From positions 806,001 to 870,000 of the forward strand of contig BLLK01000047.1 of assembly GCA_021927905.1 (NCBI GenBank): 64,000 nt of DNA. The letters are read 5' to 3'. Positions 32,524 through 42,894 of the stretch are shown here, piece by piece (the first letter of the stretch is position 1; every line of letters starts with the position of its first letter). The notes below the pieces were generated by a model. It saw only the letters and a program-made list of their open reading frames with translations. It was not told where the DNA came from and did no database searches. A program made the position numbers and the translations under genes. This stretch comes from Chaetoceros tenuissimus (Eukaryota; Bacillariophyta; Thalassiosirophyceae; Chaetocerotales; Chaetocerotaceae).

Positions 32524-34155
32524 ATGGAAGTAGATGAACCAGTAGCTGCAGCTGAAGCGACACCAGAGGCTGAGACGATCGAGAGTCCTGAGGAAACTGA
32601 ATCAAAAGAAGCTGCAGCATCTTCTGAAGAACAAAACTCCTCCGATGAAAACCCTGCCGATGACGGTGACACTCCACAAGATGACAAGAGTACAACTTCT
32701 ACTGAGGAAATCGAGAAGGATCCAACAGAGATCATCACTCAAGCACTCATTCATAAAGATGAAGGAAACAACTCCTTCAAATCGGGTGACTTGACAAAGG
32801 CTTCTAGATCATATCGCAAAGGGACTTCCTTGCTCAAACCTCTCAACAGTGACAACCTAGGCGATGAACAAGTCAAAGAACTCTTGGTCAATTTACAAAC
32901 CAATCTAAGTATGGTATGTTTCAAACAAGAGAAATATCAACAATCTAAAGAAATTGCGAGTAAAGCTCTTTCTATCAAGAGAGATAATGTCAAAGCGCTC
33001 TATAGACGGGCTGTTGCAGCGAGAAAAATTAATGACTATGATACTTGCAAAGCGGATCTTAAGCAGGCGCTTAAACTTGATCCTGGTAATAAAGCAGTTC
33101 GTAAAGAGTTGATTGCTCTCAAAAAAGATTTGGAAGATTATAATCAGAAGCAAAAGGCTAGTCTTGCCAAAGCATTTCAAAAGGGTGGGAGCTTCTTGTA
33201 CGAAGATAAAGAAGAAGAGGAAAAGAAACGTTTACTGAAATTAAAAGAAAAGGAGGAAGAGGAGAAAAAAGCTAGAGAAAAGAGAAAGGCAGATTGGGAA
33301 GATGAATGTGTTCAGCGCATGTCGAGGGGTGAAGAAGCGATTTCATTTGAGGATTATGAAAAGGATTTCAAGGAAAAACAAGAGGCTGAGGAAAAGGCTA
33401 GAAAGAAGTTGAAAAAGGAGCAGGAAGAAAAAGAAAAGGAGCGTAAGCGAAAGGAGCGGGAAGAGCGAAAAAAGAAGGAAACTCAAAAGAAGGAAGCTGA
33501 ATCAGATAGTGACGATGAATTGACTGAACAAGAGTTGCAAATGTTGAGAGGGTACAAAAAGACTAGTGATGGAAGAACTACAAGTTACTTCACCAGAGAA
33601 CAGACAGAAGAAGAAAAGAAGTTGCTGGGATCCATCGCTCCACAACGATTGGATGCTATTCCAGCCACCACAGCCCCACAAAAATTGAAAACTCAATCAA
33701 GCAATGTCAGTAAAGGATCGGCATGGAATAATGCGGGTACATGGGAAGAAAAGGACACCTCCGATTGGTGCCATTCTACCTTGACTAACTATTTGAATGA
33801 AGCTGCTACTGAAATTGATCATTGTTCTGCCAAAGTGCAAAATGTCAAAGATTTATCAGGGGATGCCTCTGTAGCATTTGTTTCCGGAAAGAAAAGATAT
33901 GTATTCGATTACAATGCGAGTCTACAATATTCAATCTTTGACGAAGGCGATGAGAAGATTGCTAGCGGAACTTTGAAATTACCAGACATTAGTAGCGTAG
34001 GTATTAACGAAGAGCTGGAGATTGAAGTTTTAGCATGGAAAAAGACTCCTAGCGAAGAATACAATGCGATTGCTATCAAATGTAGAGACTCTCTCGTTGC
34101 ACAAGTGCGCAGCCAAGTGCATGGTTTCGTGAGTGCATTCAATGCAGAATACTAA
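32524..34155 (+). CDS. TPR protein with C-terminal Aha1-type Hsp90-activator domain
   Basis: This is an intronless gene of 543 residues. Residues 1-68 are acidic and disordered. Three TPR units follow (about 70-200). The first is DEGNNSFKSGDLTKASRSYRKGTSLL, and later ones are NLSMVCFKQEKYQQSKEIASKAL and ALYRRAVAARKINDYDTCKADLKQAL. This is the carboxylate-clamp style seen in FKBP52 and similar Hsp90 co-chaperones. A long charged coiled coil (about 235-330) follows. The C-terminal 140 residues start WNNAGTWEEKDTSDWCHSTLTNYL and match the N-terminal domain of Aha1, which stimulates Hsp90 ATPase. The protein should dock Hsp90 at both its tail (TPR) and middle domain (Aha1). The fusion is the notable point. 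It is cytosolic, with no targeting signal. Confidence 0.85.
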   Translation: MEVDEPVAAAEATPEAETIESPEETESKEAAASSEEQNSSDENPADDGDTPQDDKSTTSTEEIEKDPTEIITQALIHKDEGNNSFKSGDLTKASRSYRKGTSLLKPLNSDNLGDEQVKELLVNLQTNLSMVCFKQEKYQQSKEIASKALSIKRDNVKALYRRAVAARKINDYDTCKADLKQALKLDPGNKAVRKELIALKKDLEDYNQKQKASLAKAFQKGGSFLYEDKEEEEKKRLLKLKEKEEEEKKAREKRKADWEDECVQRMSRGEEAISFEDYEKDFKEKQEAEEKARKKLKKEQEEKEKERKRKEREERKKKETQKKEAESDSDDELTEQELQMLRGYKKTSDGRTTSYFTREQTEEEKKLLGSIAPQRLDAIPATTAPQKLKTQSSNVSKGSAWNNAGTWEEKDTSDWCHSTLTNYLNEAATEIDHCSAKVQNVKDLSGDASVAFVSGKKRYVFDYNASLQYSIFDEGDEKIASGTLKLPDISSVGINEELEIEVLAWKKTPSEEYNAIAIKCRDSLVAQVRSQVHGFVSAFNAEY

Positions 34156-34337
34156 ACATCCATCAGTATCATTAGAACATATATACAACATACAACATAT
34201 ATGATACACAAAACTTGGAACTATCATAATTTGTGTTAATAGCGCTAATTCTCATGCACATCAAATTATGTATCTTGGCTATGGATCATAAGGTATCATA
34301 CTCCCTTCTTCATCAATGAAACTTTCTGGAATTGATG

Positions 34338-36121
34338 TTAATGCAATTGATAGACCCACTTGCTTTGCTGACGATCTATAACTGATGATGGGCTTTCTAC
34401 AAAACTGTCTTCTTCGATAGAAAGACAAGACTCCAAGCGATCATCATCTTCGATACTGATACCCGATTCTAAAGCCATATCCATAGCAGGTTTCGGTGTG
34501 TCATCTTCTATGAGATCAATGTCGCGAAGATTCCCTTCAGTTTTGCTCTCAGCCTTTTCTGGATTTTTTTCCATTATTTCCCCTGTGTCTTGACTATCAT
34601 TCGGCTTTTTTTGGTCATTAGGTTTTGATCGCTTGCTTCTGAGATTACTAAACCATGATCCTACTTTGTCAAAAAAGTCCCCGATAAAGGCCAGACGATT
34701 TGTTCCCGAGGAAGATCTATCTTCCTGACGAGGTTGTCCTCTTGAACGACGCCCCGTCCTTGGCTGACAATCGAGAGGTACATCACCTCCATGCGCGATG
34801 ACTGTACAGAAAGCAGAAAGTCTAGAACAATTTCTCCTACTTCTAACAACATTGCACTTCTGTCTGGTATATACCATGACATTTAACAACCCACCCAAAG
34901 GATAGAATAGAAGTGAAAGGTAGTGGAATGTGTCGAAGTATTCTTTCGGCGTTGTTGCTTTTTTACCAAATGCAAACCTAACTGTCCCAATGATGGGCCA
35001 CATATAAATGAAAAGGAAGCAGCCTCCATAAAGCAAAGCTTGGATTGTAATTTCGCGTTCGCGCTGTTTTGCCTTTTGATGCATTCGACGAAACCAGCTG
35101 TTAGTGAAGAACAATATGTCGAAAATATGAAACATGCAAATAACATTAGAACTTCTCTTACCTTTTTCTGCTGTGTAGTCCGAAAGTTATTCAACGGACT
35201 AGTGTCATCTTCGAGGTCATTTTGAAAGTAGTTGAGCACTCTTCTAACAAAAGACGCATTCTTCTCCTGTTCTGAAAGATTACTCTCATCTCGTTCTTGT
35301 GTACTACTTGCTGCTGAAAAGCGAGAATTTGGTGGACTCATACTACTCACACGACTAGATTGTGGACTCGCACTTGCGCGACTTGACATTGGAAGACTTA
35401 TACTCTGACGAAATCTGTTTCTTGTTACATCTCCTATACTCACAACATGTCGAACTAATTTGACCATCTGGACAGTGATACAGATGAATGTAAAAACTGC
35501 AGCAATGATGATTGTGAACAATGAGATGAGATTCCCATGCTTGTTTCTCTTGCATTCACCAAATTGCAAAGGGTCCTCGTCGCAGCCATAAGGGTAAGGG
35601 AGTGTTGGAAAACAGTACGATCCTGATTTGGTTGGGTATAAATTCTTTGTCGCTACAATAGCAGTACATAGAGTGACAGTATAAACTGCCACGGCGATGT
35701 GGATTTTAAGATCATACTTTTTGATAAAGTCTTTGTCCTTCACATTGTGTTTAATTTTGAGCAAGAAGGATGTGGTTAAGGCAATCATGTAGAATGGGAT
35801 TCCGTATCCTCCCATTAGCAACAGAACACCATCTGCTACACACGTGTAAAGATTACCTTTCGCCAAGAAGAAATCTGAGGATACATCTTTTGGAACTGCG
35901 AGGGGTCCGAAAAAGAAAGCCGAGGACTGCATGATGTCACAGATGCAGATAGCGAACATGTATCTTCGGAAGGAAGTCGCAAATCGTTCTTCCTTACCCT
36001 TCTTCCAGATGAAGAAGGCAAGACTTGCTGAACAGATTGTAGAAATAGACGAGGACCCCATCGTAACGACGTAGTTTATCCTCAACAATCTTGAGTCGGA
36101 CGCAACTGAAACTGAAGACAT
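34338..36121 (-). CDS. Seven-transmembrane receptor, cAMP-receptor/GPCR-like
   Basis: Exons run 36121-35162 and 35063-34338 in the model I prefer; the product is 561 residues. Seven hydrophobic spans are visible. They include ISTICSASLAFFIW, MFAICICDIMQSSAFFFG, YGIPFYMIALTTSFLL, IAVAVYTVTLCTAIVA, LFTIIIAAVFTFICITV, QALLYGGCFLFIYMWPIIGTV and FHYLSLLFYPLGGLLNVMVY. The third loop is long and Ser-rich (about 235-315), and the C-tail is long and acidic/Ser-rich. This layout is that of slime-mould cAMP-type and related GPCRs. The obvious acceptor after CTAACAG breaks frame. Acceptors at CAAAACAG (35064) or CATCAAAAG (35073) keep it and join KK directly to REREITIQALLYGG. The ligand is unknown. Confidence 0.75.
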
Positions 36122-36702
36122 GATATTTTATAAGCGGGATGATTTATGATGTTTTACTCGAGAGTAGCAAGTAACAAGCTCACATGCAAAGCTCACTTCC
36201 TCTTCCATCACACAAAACAAAAAACATCTCCAACAATAAAACAGGCTTCTCAAGTAAAGAATTGAGAAGCCCAAAGACAAATTTTCTCCTTCATTTTACT
36301 ATTATGCACATACAAATAGTACGTACCGTAGAAAATAAGACATAAATGGATTATTTTAGTAACTTTCCTTGGTGTCATAATGTCATAATGAAGTCAATTC
36401 CAGGACGCAGAGCAGAGAAGCCTGGACATGACAACCATTTCGAATTCATCTGATCCGCAGAAACGCACGAAAATGAAAAAGGAGCACAGATTGATTAATT
36501 TTACGGTTTATGAGTTGAAAAGGGTGAAAAGGAAATCTTGGACTACCAAAGTTTAACACATGGACTACCGATTCGATGCCTTTTGGGTTTTGGCACTTCG
36601 AAGCTTTTCATCATGAAGGCATCCCCAAGTGGTGAAACTTTTGAAAATCAGTAAAACATGATCTATCTACATACTGTAAAAACAAAAATGGCATTTATAG
36701 CG
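36122..36702. other. Intergenic region
   Basis: 581 bp between the receptor promoter and the 3' end of the FABP-like gene. No supported gene. A short doublet of gtcataat occurs near 36374-36392. Confidence 0.5.
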
Positions 36703-38223
36703 TTACTGAATACGATGGAACGTTTGAACACTTTCCAGACTTTCTCTCCCATCCTCAAATATTGCCTTGGACGAGAGAACCATATTGTGACCATTGTTGG
36801 CCAAGGTTCTCTTCACAATCAATATTTGTGCCTGGTCTTTTGCTGCATTTTGCGCTACCTTCTTCACTTGAACCGCCTGCCCATTTTCTACGTATGTGAC
36901 ATGATCTTTGAATTTGATGTGACGAATATTGGAATCAGATGGAGGACCATCAAGCGTAAAAGTAGTGTCTCCCTTCACGATACCATCTATCTGTACTCTA
37001 AATGTACCCTTTTCGATATCGTGTGTATAGATATGTATCGGGCGCGCTTTATCTGCTGCTTTTCGCAAGAGCATTGGAATATTTTGTGTTTTAAGGAACG
37101 CCTCAAAGTTGTGATTATGTACAAGTTTGTACTTGCCAGTCAAATTCAATATCGATGAAGTACTCGTCGTTGCAGTAGTTTTCGTATTGGTGGTGAGAGT
37201 ATCATCAAGACCACTAATGTCAGTATCGTTCAGTTCTTCACGTGTACGCAGAGAGGTGTCAAAACTTAAATCTGTGTCTTCTTCTACCGACGAATCCCCA
37301 AATATTACATCTTTTTCAAATCCATGTACATCCATATAGTTCTCACAGTCAATATCTGGATTTTGAAATTTCGGCCTCTTTTCATGTTGATGCGAACAAT
37401 CCTTGTGATGGCATACCGTACTAAGCGCGTCTCTATCATCCACAATGTAAACTCCAGTCTGACAAGCTACACATTGATGTGGAGGAAGGACTTTATGACG
37501 GAATTTACTTGCTGCTCCATGAAACTGAGCTTCAATTCCTTCAAATGACTTACTAATTCCTGGAAAGTTATCTTTGAAAAAGCCTCCCATAGCAACATGA
37601 GGCGGTGTAAACACATGGTGCGCATGTTCATGATATCTCGCTCGATCTACATCGTCTACCTCAAATGATTCCGATATAGACATTGTCATGACTTGATGAT
37701 CTACGAATTTATCATCAGTCATCTGCTTCTGACTCTCTGGATCCTGAGAAATTTTAGAACGTTTCGACCTTTTGCTTGCCTTCTTTTGCGACTCTTGTGT
37801 TTCGAGGTATTGCTTCAGTGCTACTGGTTCCGGATTGTAATCATCTTCTTCTCCCTCGTTATTTACACAACAGAGGAAGAGAATATATCCTAGCAAGCAA
37901 GTAGCATAGATGGGTAAGTAGATGACGATGGAACTTTTCCTAGTTTCCTTGACTGCGAATAAAGCAATACCGGCTCCTGTTAAAAGAAGAAATAAAAATG
38001 TAATAATTCCATGGCCAGGTCTCCTCAGTTTCGATGACGATTTCGATATCTGTGGCAGTTCCGCGGATAAGTCAATCACAGATTGATCTTCAGGGATTTT
38101 GTGGTTAGATTTTTGCAGATCCTCATTCGGCTGAATTACACTAAGTGGTACTTCTATTTCTTCGTGTACACTAGTTTCATTACTAGGAGGAGCCGTACTT
38201 GTTTCTTTAGCTGTCTTGCTCAT
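36703..38223 (-). CDS. Two-span membrane protein with C-terminal FABP/lipocalin-like domain
   Basis: This is an intronless gene of 506 residues. A polar N-terminus (1-70) is followed by two close membrane spans, GIITFLFLLLTGAGIALFAV and IVIYLPIYATCLLGYILFLC. A long soluble region with Cys/His pairs (HQCVACQTG; CHHKDCSHQH) and acidic stretches follows. The last 145 residues look like a cytosolic fatty-acid-binding protein. They start LNLTGKYKLVHNHNFEAFLKT, and have the helix PMLLRKAADKARP, alternating strands, DGPPSDSNIRHIKFKDHVTYVENGQAVQV, and the end KAIFEDGRESLESVQTFHRI. FABPs carry fatty acids or similar ligands in a ten-strand barrel. Here the barrel would be tethered to a membrane by the N-terminal hairpin. 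The family call is by pattern and should be confirmed by structure prediction. Confidence 0.65.
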   Translation of the reverse strand: MSKTAKETSTAPPSNETSVHEEIEVPLSVIQPNEDLQKSNHKIPEDQSVIDLSAELPQISKSSSKLRRPGHGIITFLFLLLTGAGIALFAVKETRKSSIVIYLPIYATCLLGYILFLCCVNNEGEEDDYNPEPVALKQYLETQESQKKASKRSKRSKISQDPESQKQMTDDKFVDHQVMTMSISESFEVDDVDRARYHEHAHHVFTPPHVAMGGFFKDNFPGISKSFEGIEAQFHGAASKFRHKVLPPHQCVACQTGVYIVDDRDALSTVCHHKDCSHQHEKRPKFQNPDIDCENYMDVHGFEKDVIFGDSSVEEDTDLSFDTSLRTREELNDTDISGLDDTLTTNTKTTATTSTSSILNLTGKYKLVHNHNFEAFLKTQNIPMLLRKAADKARPIHIYTHDIEKGTFRVQIDGIVKGDTTFTLDGPPSDSNIRHIKFKDHVTYVENGQAVQVKKVAQNAAKDQAQILIVKRTLANNGHNMVLSSKAIFEDGRESLESVQTFHRIQ

Positions 38224-39538
38224 TTTCTAGAGTTTATTTGCAGGTATTCAGATTTATATAAATTGAAATAGGAACTAAGGTCAAAGTGCAAAGTACTAAT
38301 TGTTGCTACTGCTTCCTTTTGCTAATTCTTTTTCTATAGCTAGACTAATAGCTTCTCTTGGGAGTGAAGGTAAATTCTTGCTTAGCTAATTCAATAATTC
38401 GAACTTTGTTTTTGCTCCAACTACTTTGTAAAGGTATAGACAATAGTATATTCTGTGCAAGCTTGTGGTTCAACAGAGACAAACTATTTTACCCCTGTTC
38501 TATCAATAGAGTTTGTCTATTGCTGTACAAGAATGAGGAGTATACTACACAGTGCTATGGTGCTATGTTTGTTCTGTAATACAACTTCTGAAGGAGGATC
38601 GGAAGGAAGCTCGCACAAGCACTGAACAGAAGAGGAGGAGAAAACAAAAAGCTCGCGGAAAAACTAACACGAATAAGCATAGAAAAAATAGACAAGTCAA
38701 AAAAGTCTTATAATTTCAGGCTATTTTGGTAAGATATACCAGTTAAATTAGAATGACGGAAGTATTCATCCTTCAACGCTTAGTTTTCAATGTTCTATTC
38801 ACCATCAGTCCAAGATGAGATTAAAAATAAATCGAGCAAAGCCATCCAACGTCTGATACTTAGATTAAAATTTAAAAGTAAATTAATGCATACGTATGAA
38901 AATAGCATCAGGTTGAGCGACATGAATAATTCGTAGATGGTTGGTAACTATGATGAAGTATTTTTTTCAACCTTGAATCTGAACGATATTTCTTCATCAT
39001 TCGCGCGTATGAAGGGTTAGGGTTAGGGATAATATATTAGATGTCTATCCGTAGGGAGATACGGTAAAGATTCATATGAATGTTCTCTTCAAAAAATGAA
39101 ATATCTTTGGAACTGAAACTACTAAAAAGTAAATTACAAACTACAAGTAAAGTACATCATGAAAGCAATGAATAATATTAAGTTTTCAATAGAGTACACT
39201 CATACATTCCTCTAATCTATCGTGTTGTAGTTTGGTGAGTAGTGATGCTCGAAATAACTCTTGTCATTTTCAGAGAAAACACAAAGAGAGGAATGAGAAA
39301 AAAAGGAAAAGAGAATGATCGGCATTGTTCTTTCGCTACGTACGTAAAAAGGAGAAAAAAGCATTAGTGTCAATCCGTCAAAACTGAGTCAGTCCCGTCT
39401 ACACAGAACCTCATTGTTGATTGCGCTTCTTCCACCACCATCACCACTCTGCCGAAACCTATCGAGAGCTTGATTACGCTAGCATACCATCCGCTCTTCA
39501 TTATCTATCAAGATATAGAGTTTAGTTTTCTATTCAGT
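38224..39538. other. Long intergenic region with a short telomere-like run
   Basis: This 1.3-kb region has no supported gene. At about 39013-39028 it contains gggttagggttaggg, two and a half units of the common eukaryotic telomere repeat, in isolation. Confidence 0.6.
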
Positions 39539-41119
39539 ATGCGAATAACTATCACTAATTGGTACAAGAAGCTAAAGGAAAAGATCCGACAGTCGGGTTT
39601 TCTTGGCTTTGATGAAACGGTGAAAGAGGTCAATCTGAGCAAGAACTATCATCTTTTTCGAACACCGGGACGCAACTCAAACTCAAATCTTCCCGCTTGT
39701 TTGCAAGGTACAGATGATGCGTTTGATAGAGACGCATATTTGGAGGAACTTTGTCCTGAACTTGAAAGAATTGTTACCATACAGAATGAAACGGAAAGAT
39801 GCTGTTATCACAAGATTCAGAATATGATCATTGCCAGAGGAGGCCGGCCAACAACAGAAGAAGAAAAACATTGGATTGAAGATGTCGTGGTAGAGAATGA
39901 ATGGAAATATATTTCAACACAAGAATGGCAAGTAGAGATCCGAGAAAAGTATGGGGATGATTGTGGATTATCTGAAGCAAATGCATATAGAATCGCAACT
40001 TCAGTTTTTGGTCAAGAAACGCTTCGTGAGGTAAAGATGGAAGAGAGAAAATGGATTGAAGATGTTGTGGAAGCAAACAAATCAAAATATATATCACGCA
40101 AAGATTGGCAAGCAAAGATCATAGAGAACTATGGCATGGATTATGCTTTAACTGCTGGAAATGCGTATAGAATCGCAACTAAAGCTTTTGGTCAAAAAAC
40201 CTTTCGCGAGGTGAAGATGGAAGAGAGACAATGGATTGAAGGTATTGTGAAAGCAAACGCAGGGGAACGTATATCATGCAACGAATGGCAAGCAAAGATT
40301 ATCGAGAATTATGGCATGGATTATGCTTTAACTGCTGGAAATGCGTATCAAATGGCACTTAAATCTGGGATGAAGAGACTCCGTGTTCTCGTAACGGATG
40401 ATCATCGTGAATATATCAGCAATAAGGTGGAAGAATTGAATAAAAACAAAGAACAGTGGGGCGAGGAAGAATGGAATGAGGGTATTTGCTCCAAATTCGA
40501 AGAGGATAATAGAATCGCTGGTGTCACAGCATACCAAATTGCACTTGGATGTGGAATGAAGCGAAAATATGCTGAAGTGGATTATGATGGATATATTCAC
40601 AACAAGGTGAAGGAATTGAATAAAAAAAAGGAATATTGGGGAGAGAAAGAATGGAATGATGATATTTGCTCAAAATTCGAAGAGAATGATAGAATCGCGG
40701 GTAGCACAGCATACAAAATTGCACTTAGATACGGAATGAAGCGAAAGCAAAAATATGCTGTTGTAATGGATCATCATCGTGACTTCATCAAGAAGAATGT
40801 TATTGGAACAAAAAAGAGATGGACAAGTGAGAGAGAGTGGCATGATGGTATTTGCTCAAAATTCAAAGAGGATGATAGAATTACTGGGAAAAGGGCACAC
40901 AAAATTGCACTTGAATCCGGTATGCACACAAAGAAGCTCCAGATTTCAATTGATAATTTGACAGCATATAATCCAGACAACATTCCCATGTGCAACTGGT
41001 GTGGGGACTACCGTACAAAACTTCTTGAATGTACAGGTTGTAGATCTGTCAGATACTGCAATCGTGAATGTCAATTTGCTGACTGGGGAGAGCATAAGAA
41101 ATTATTCTCTCACAAATAG
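39539..41119 (+). CDS. Repeat protein with C-terminal MYND-type zinc finger
   Basis: This is an intronless gene of 526 residues from the first ATG. Six internal repeats of about 50-55 residues fill the middle. Three of one kind share the pattern W-I-E-x-(I/V)-V-x-x-N...Y-I-S-x-x-x-W-Q-x-x-I-x-x-x-Y-G-x-D...N-A-Y-R-I-A...F-G. Three of a related kind share the pattern I-x-N-K-V-x-E-L-N-K-x-K-x-x-W-G-E-x-E-W-N-x-x-I-C-S-K-F-E-E...A-Y-x-I-A-L...G-M-K-R. Each looks like a small three-helix unit, perhaps HTH-like, ending before a basic stretch. The C-terminal 45 residues are a MYND finger (CNWCGDYRTKLLECTGCRSVRYCNRECQ...DWGEHK), in which the usual last cysteine is absent (HKKLFSHK). Likely a protein-protein or DNA-binding factor; I do not know the repeat family. 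Confidence 0.75.
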   Translation: MRITITNWYKKLKEKIRQSGFLGFDETVKEVNLSKNYHLFRTPGRNSNSNLPACLQGTDDAFDRDAYLEELCPELERIVTIQNETERCCYHKIQNMIIARGGRPTTEEEKHWIEDVVVENEWKYISTQEWQVEIREKYGDDCGLSEANAYRIATSVFGQETLREVKMEERKWIEDVVEANKSKYISRKDWQAKIIENYGMDYALTAGNAYRIATKAFGQKTFREVKMEERQWIEGIVKANAGERISCNEWQAKIIENYGMDYALTAGNAYQMALKSGMKRLRVLVTDDHREYISNKVEELNKNKEQWGEEEWNEGICSKFEEDNRIAGVTAYQIALGCGMKRKYAEVDYDGYIHNKVKELNKKKEYWGEKEWNDDICSKFEENDRIAGSTAYKIALRYGMKRKQKYAVVMDHHRDFIKKNVIGTKKRWTSEREWHDGICSKFKEDDRITGKRAHKIALESGMHTKKLQISIDNLTAYNPDNIPMCNWCGDYRTKLLECTGCRSVRYCNRECQFADWGEHKKLFSHK

Positions 41120-41657
41120 ACCCTTTATTGTATGTATGTATATATAATATATAAAGTGTAGGTTAGATCAATTAGTCTACTTTCAATTGGCCCCTCCTTC
41201 TTTCTTCTTTAATTATCATACTTGATAGTCATCTCGGTTTACGGACAGCAATGATGGGGACAAGCGAACAGAAGAATGAGATGAAGATGGGACTAAGTAC
41301 CATAGCCTTTTAGTGAGATATTTCTAGCTACCATAGACAATTTTGAATAATCATTTTGATCTATTTTTTTCATCTATATTTTTCAGGTTTGGCGCTCCTC
41401 TACATGAAGTAAGGAGCCAATCACGAGATCAACGAGCCCGAATGAGACTATATCTACCCATTTCATACTTTTATGACATTCGAGGTGCGCAGGGGAACTC
41501 TTTACATGTTTTCCAAGAATCTTGTGATAAAGTGATGGGTGCTTTGTAGCGTTCACCTAATAAAAAATAACAAGATATCTTGTTTCTATTTGTGATTTCT
41601 ATCTCACTAGCACACCTAAACTTTCATTCTTTTTCATCTGAATAGATTGTTGCGGCT
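41120..41657. other. Intergenic region
   Basis: 538 bp with no supported gene. It contains the promoter of the first Ser/Pro/Lys-rich protein. Confidence 0.5.
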
Positions 41658-42689
41658 ATGAGATTTTCATCAGTGCTTGTGCTTCTCGCCTTGACGGCTA
41701 ATGGCGTGGAGAGTAAGAAAGTGAAGAAAAAAAAAGTTTCTCACACCTCTCATACAACAACAACTACTCATACTTATTCAAAAGGAAAAAGTGACAAGGC
41801 AACCAAGGCACCAAGTGTAAAGGTATCAAAGCCACCAAGTGTGAAGGCATCAAAATGTTCAAAATCCTCGAAATCTTCAAAATCATGCAAGTCTGAAGCA
41901 CCTTCTCAATTACCTTCAGAAACTCCAAGTGTTTCAATGAGTCCGAGTCTATCTGCAGCACCGAGCGATATCCCATCTGATGCTCCATCTGAGTTTCCAT
42001 CTACAAGCGTATCGCCTAGCTCTCTTCCAAGCGATTCCCCTTCTTCAGTTCCTTCGGATATCCCATCTGATGCTCCATCTGAGTTTCCATCTACAAGCGT
42101 AGCACCAAGCGTTATTCCGTCTGACATGCCTTCTGTAATTCCAAGTGTATCAATTTCTCCTTCTTCTGAACCTTCAGCTTCACTTGAGCCTTCGTACAAG
42201 CCAACAAAGTCTGGAAAGTCATCAAAATCTAAAAAGTCTAGTAAGGGAACCAAAACTCCAACTGTTTCGGTAAAGGGGTCAAAGAGTTACAAAAGTGCAA
42301 AGCAAGTAGAACTGAGATTTGACACAACAAATTATCTTTGTCTCGATCTCAGTCTAGAATCCAATCAGAATAATTGTTCTTCAACGACTAAGTGGCTTTA
42401 CAATGGCAAGTATCTGCATGATGGTGATCAGTACTTGACTATTGACGGTTCTGGCGACCCAGCTTTAACTGGAGCAGACCCAAATCTCAAACGAATCAAA
42501 TGGGATACTGCAGTATACGGTGATAACGACGACTGCCAGATTCTATACGAGTACACAAAATCCACAAAATCGTCCAGTGGAACCAAAAATTTACTATGTG
42601 ACGTTGCTGGTGTATTAAAACTTGAACCGTGGGACGGAGTTGGAATCCCTGCTTCTAATTGCTGTCTACAAGTTATTTATCTTACGTAG
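41658..42689 (+). CDS. Secreted Ser/Pro/Lys-rich cell-wall-type protein
   Basis: This is an intronless gene of 343 residues. Signal peptide at 1-20 (MRFSSVLVLLALTANGVES). A Lys/Ser region follows with KCSKSSKSSKSCKS. Then there are about 25 PSx-type repeats (residues about 80-178; IPSDAPSEFPSTSVSPS occurs twice), a second Lys/Ser block (SGKSSKSKKSSKGTK), and a globular C-terminal domain of about 125 residues ending CCLQVIY. Regularly spaced lysines between serines (KSSK, KSKK) are the kind of motif found in silaffins and other proteins that enter diatom biosilica. PS repeats are typical of secreted diatom wall and adhesive proteins. The C-terminal domain recurs in the next gene (NGKYLHDGDQYLTIDG against YGKYLKEADDYLTIEGG). 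I do not know it by name. Confidence 0.75.
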   Translation: MRFSSVLVLLALTANGVESKKVKKKKVSHTSHTTTTTHTYSKGKSDKATKAPSVKVSKPPSVKASKCSKSSKSSKSCKSEAPSQLPSETPSVSMSPSLSAAPSDIPSDAPSEFPSTSVSPSSLPSDSPSSVPSDIPSDAPSEFPSTSVAPSVIPSDMPSVIPSVSISPSSEPSASLEPSYKPTKSGKSSKSKKSSKGTKTPTVSVKGSKSYKSAKQVELRFDTTNYLCLDLSLESNQNNCSSTTKWLYNGKYLHDGDQYLTIDGSGDPALTGADPNLKRIKWDTAVYGDNDDCQILYEYTKSTKSSSGTKNLLCDVAGVLKLEPWDGVGIPASNCCLQVIYLT

Positions 42690-42894
42690 ATGTACTCATG
42701 CATCAATGGAATGAGAGATTCATACAAAACATGACCAATAGTTCTACCTTAGCCTCAAAGTGATAAGATTCATCTCGACGAAAGTTGTGTTGTTCGCGAG
42801 AAAGTAATAGATAGATGTAAACTGAGACGATACCTTCTCTTCTCCTTTATTTTAGTTGAAACATAGAAATTGTTCCTATTTATTTATCAATGGA

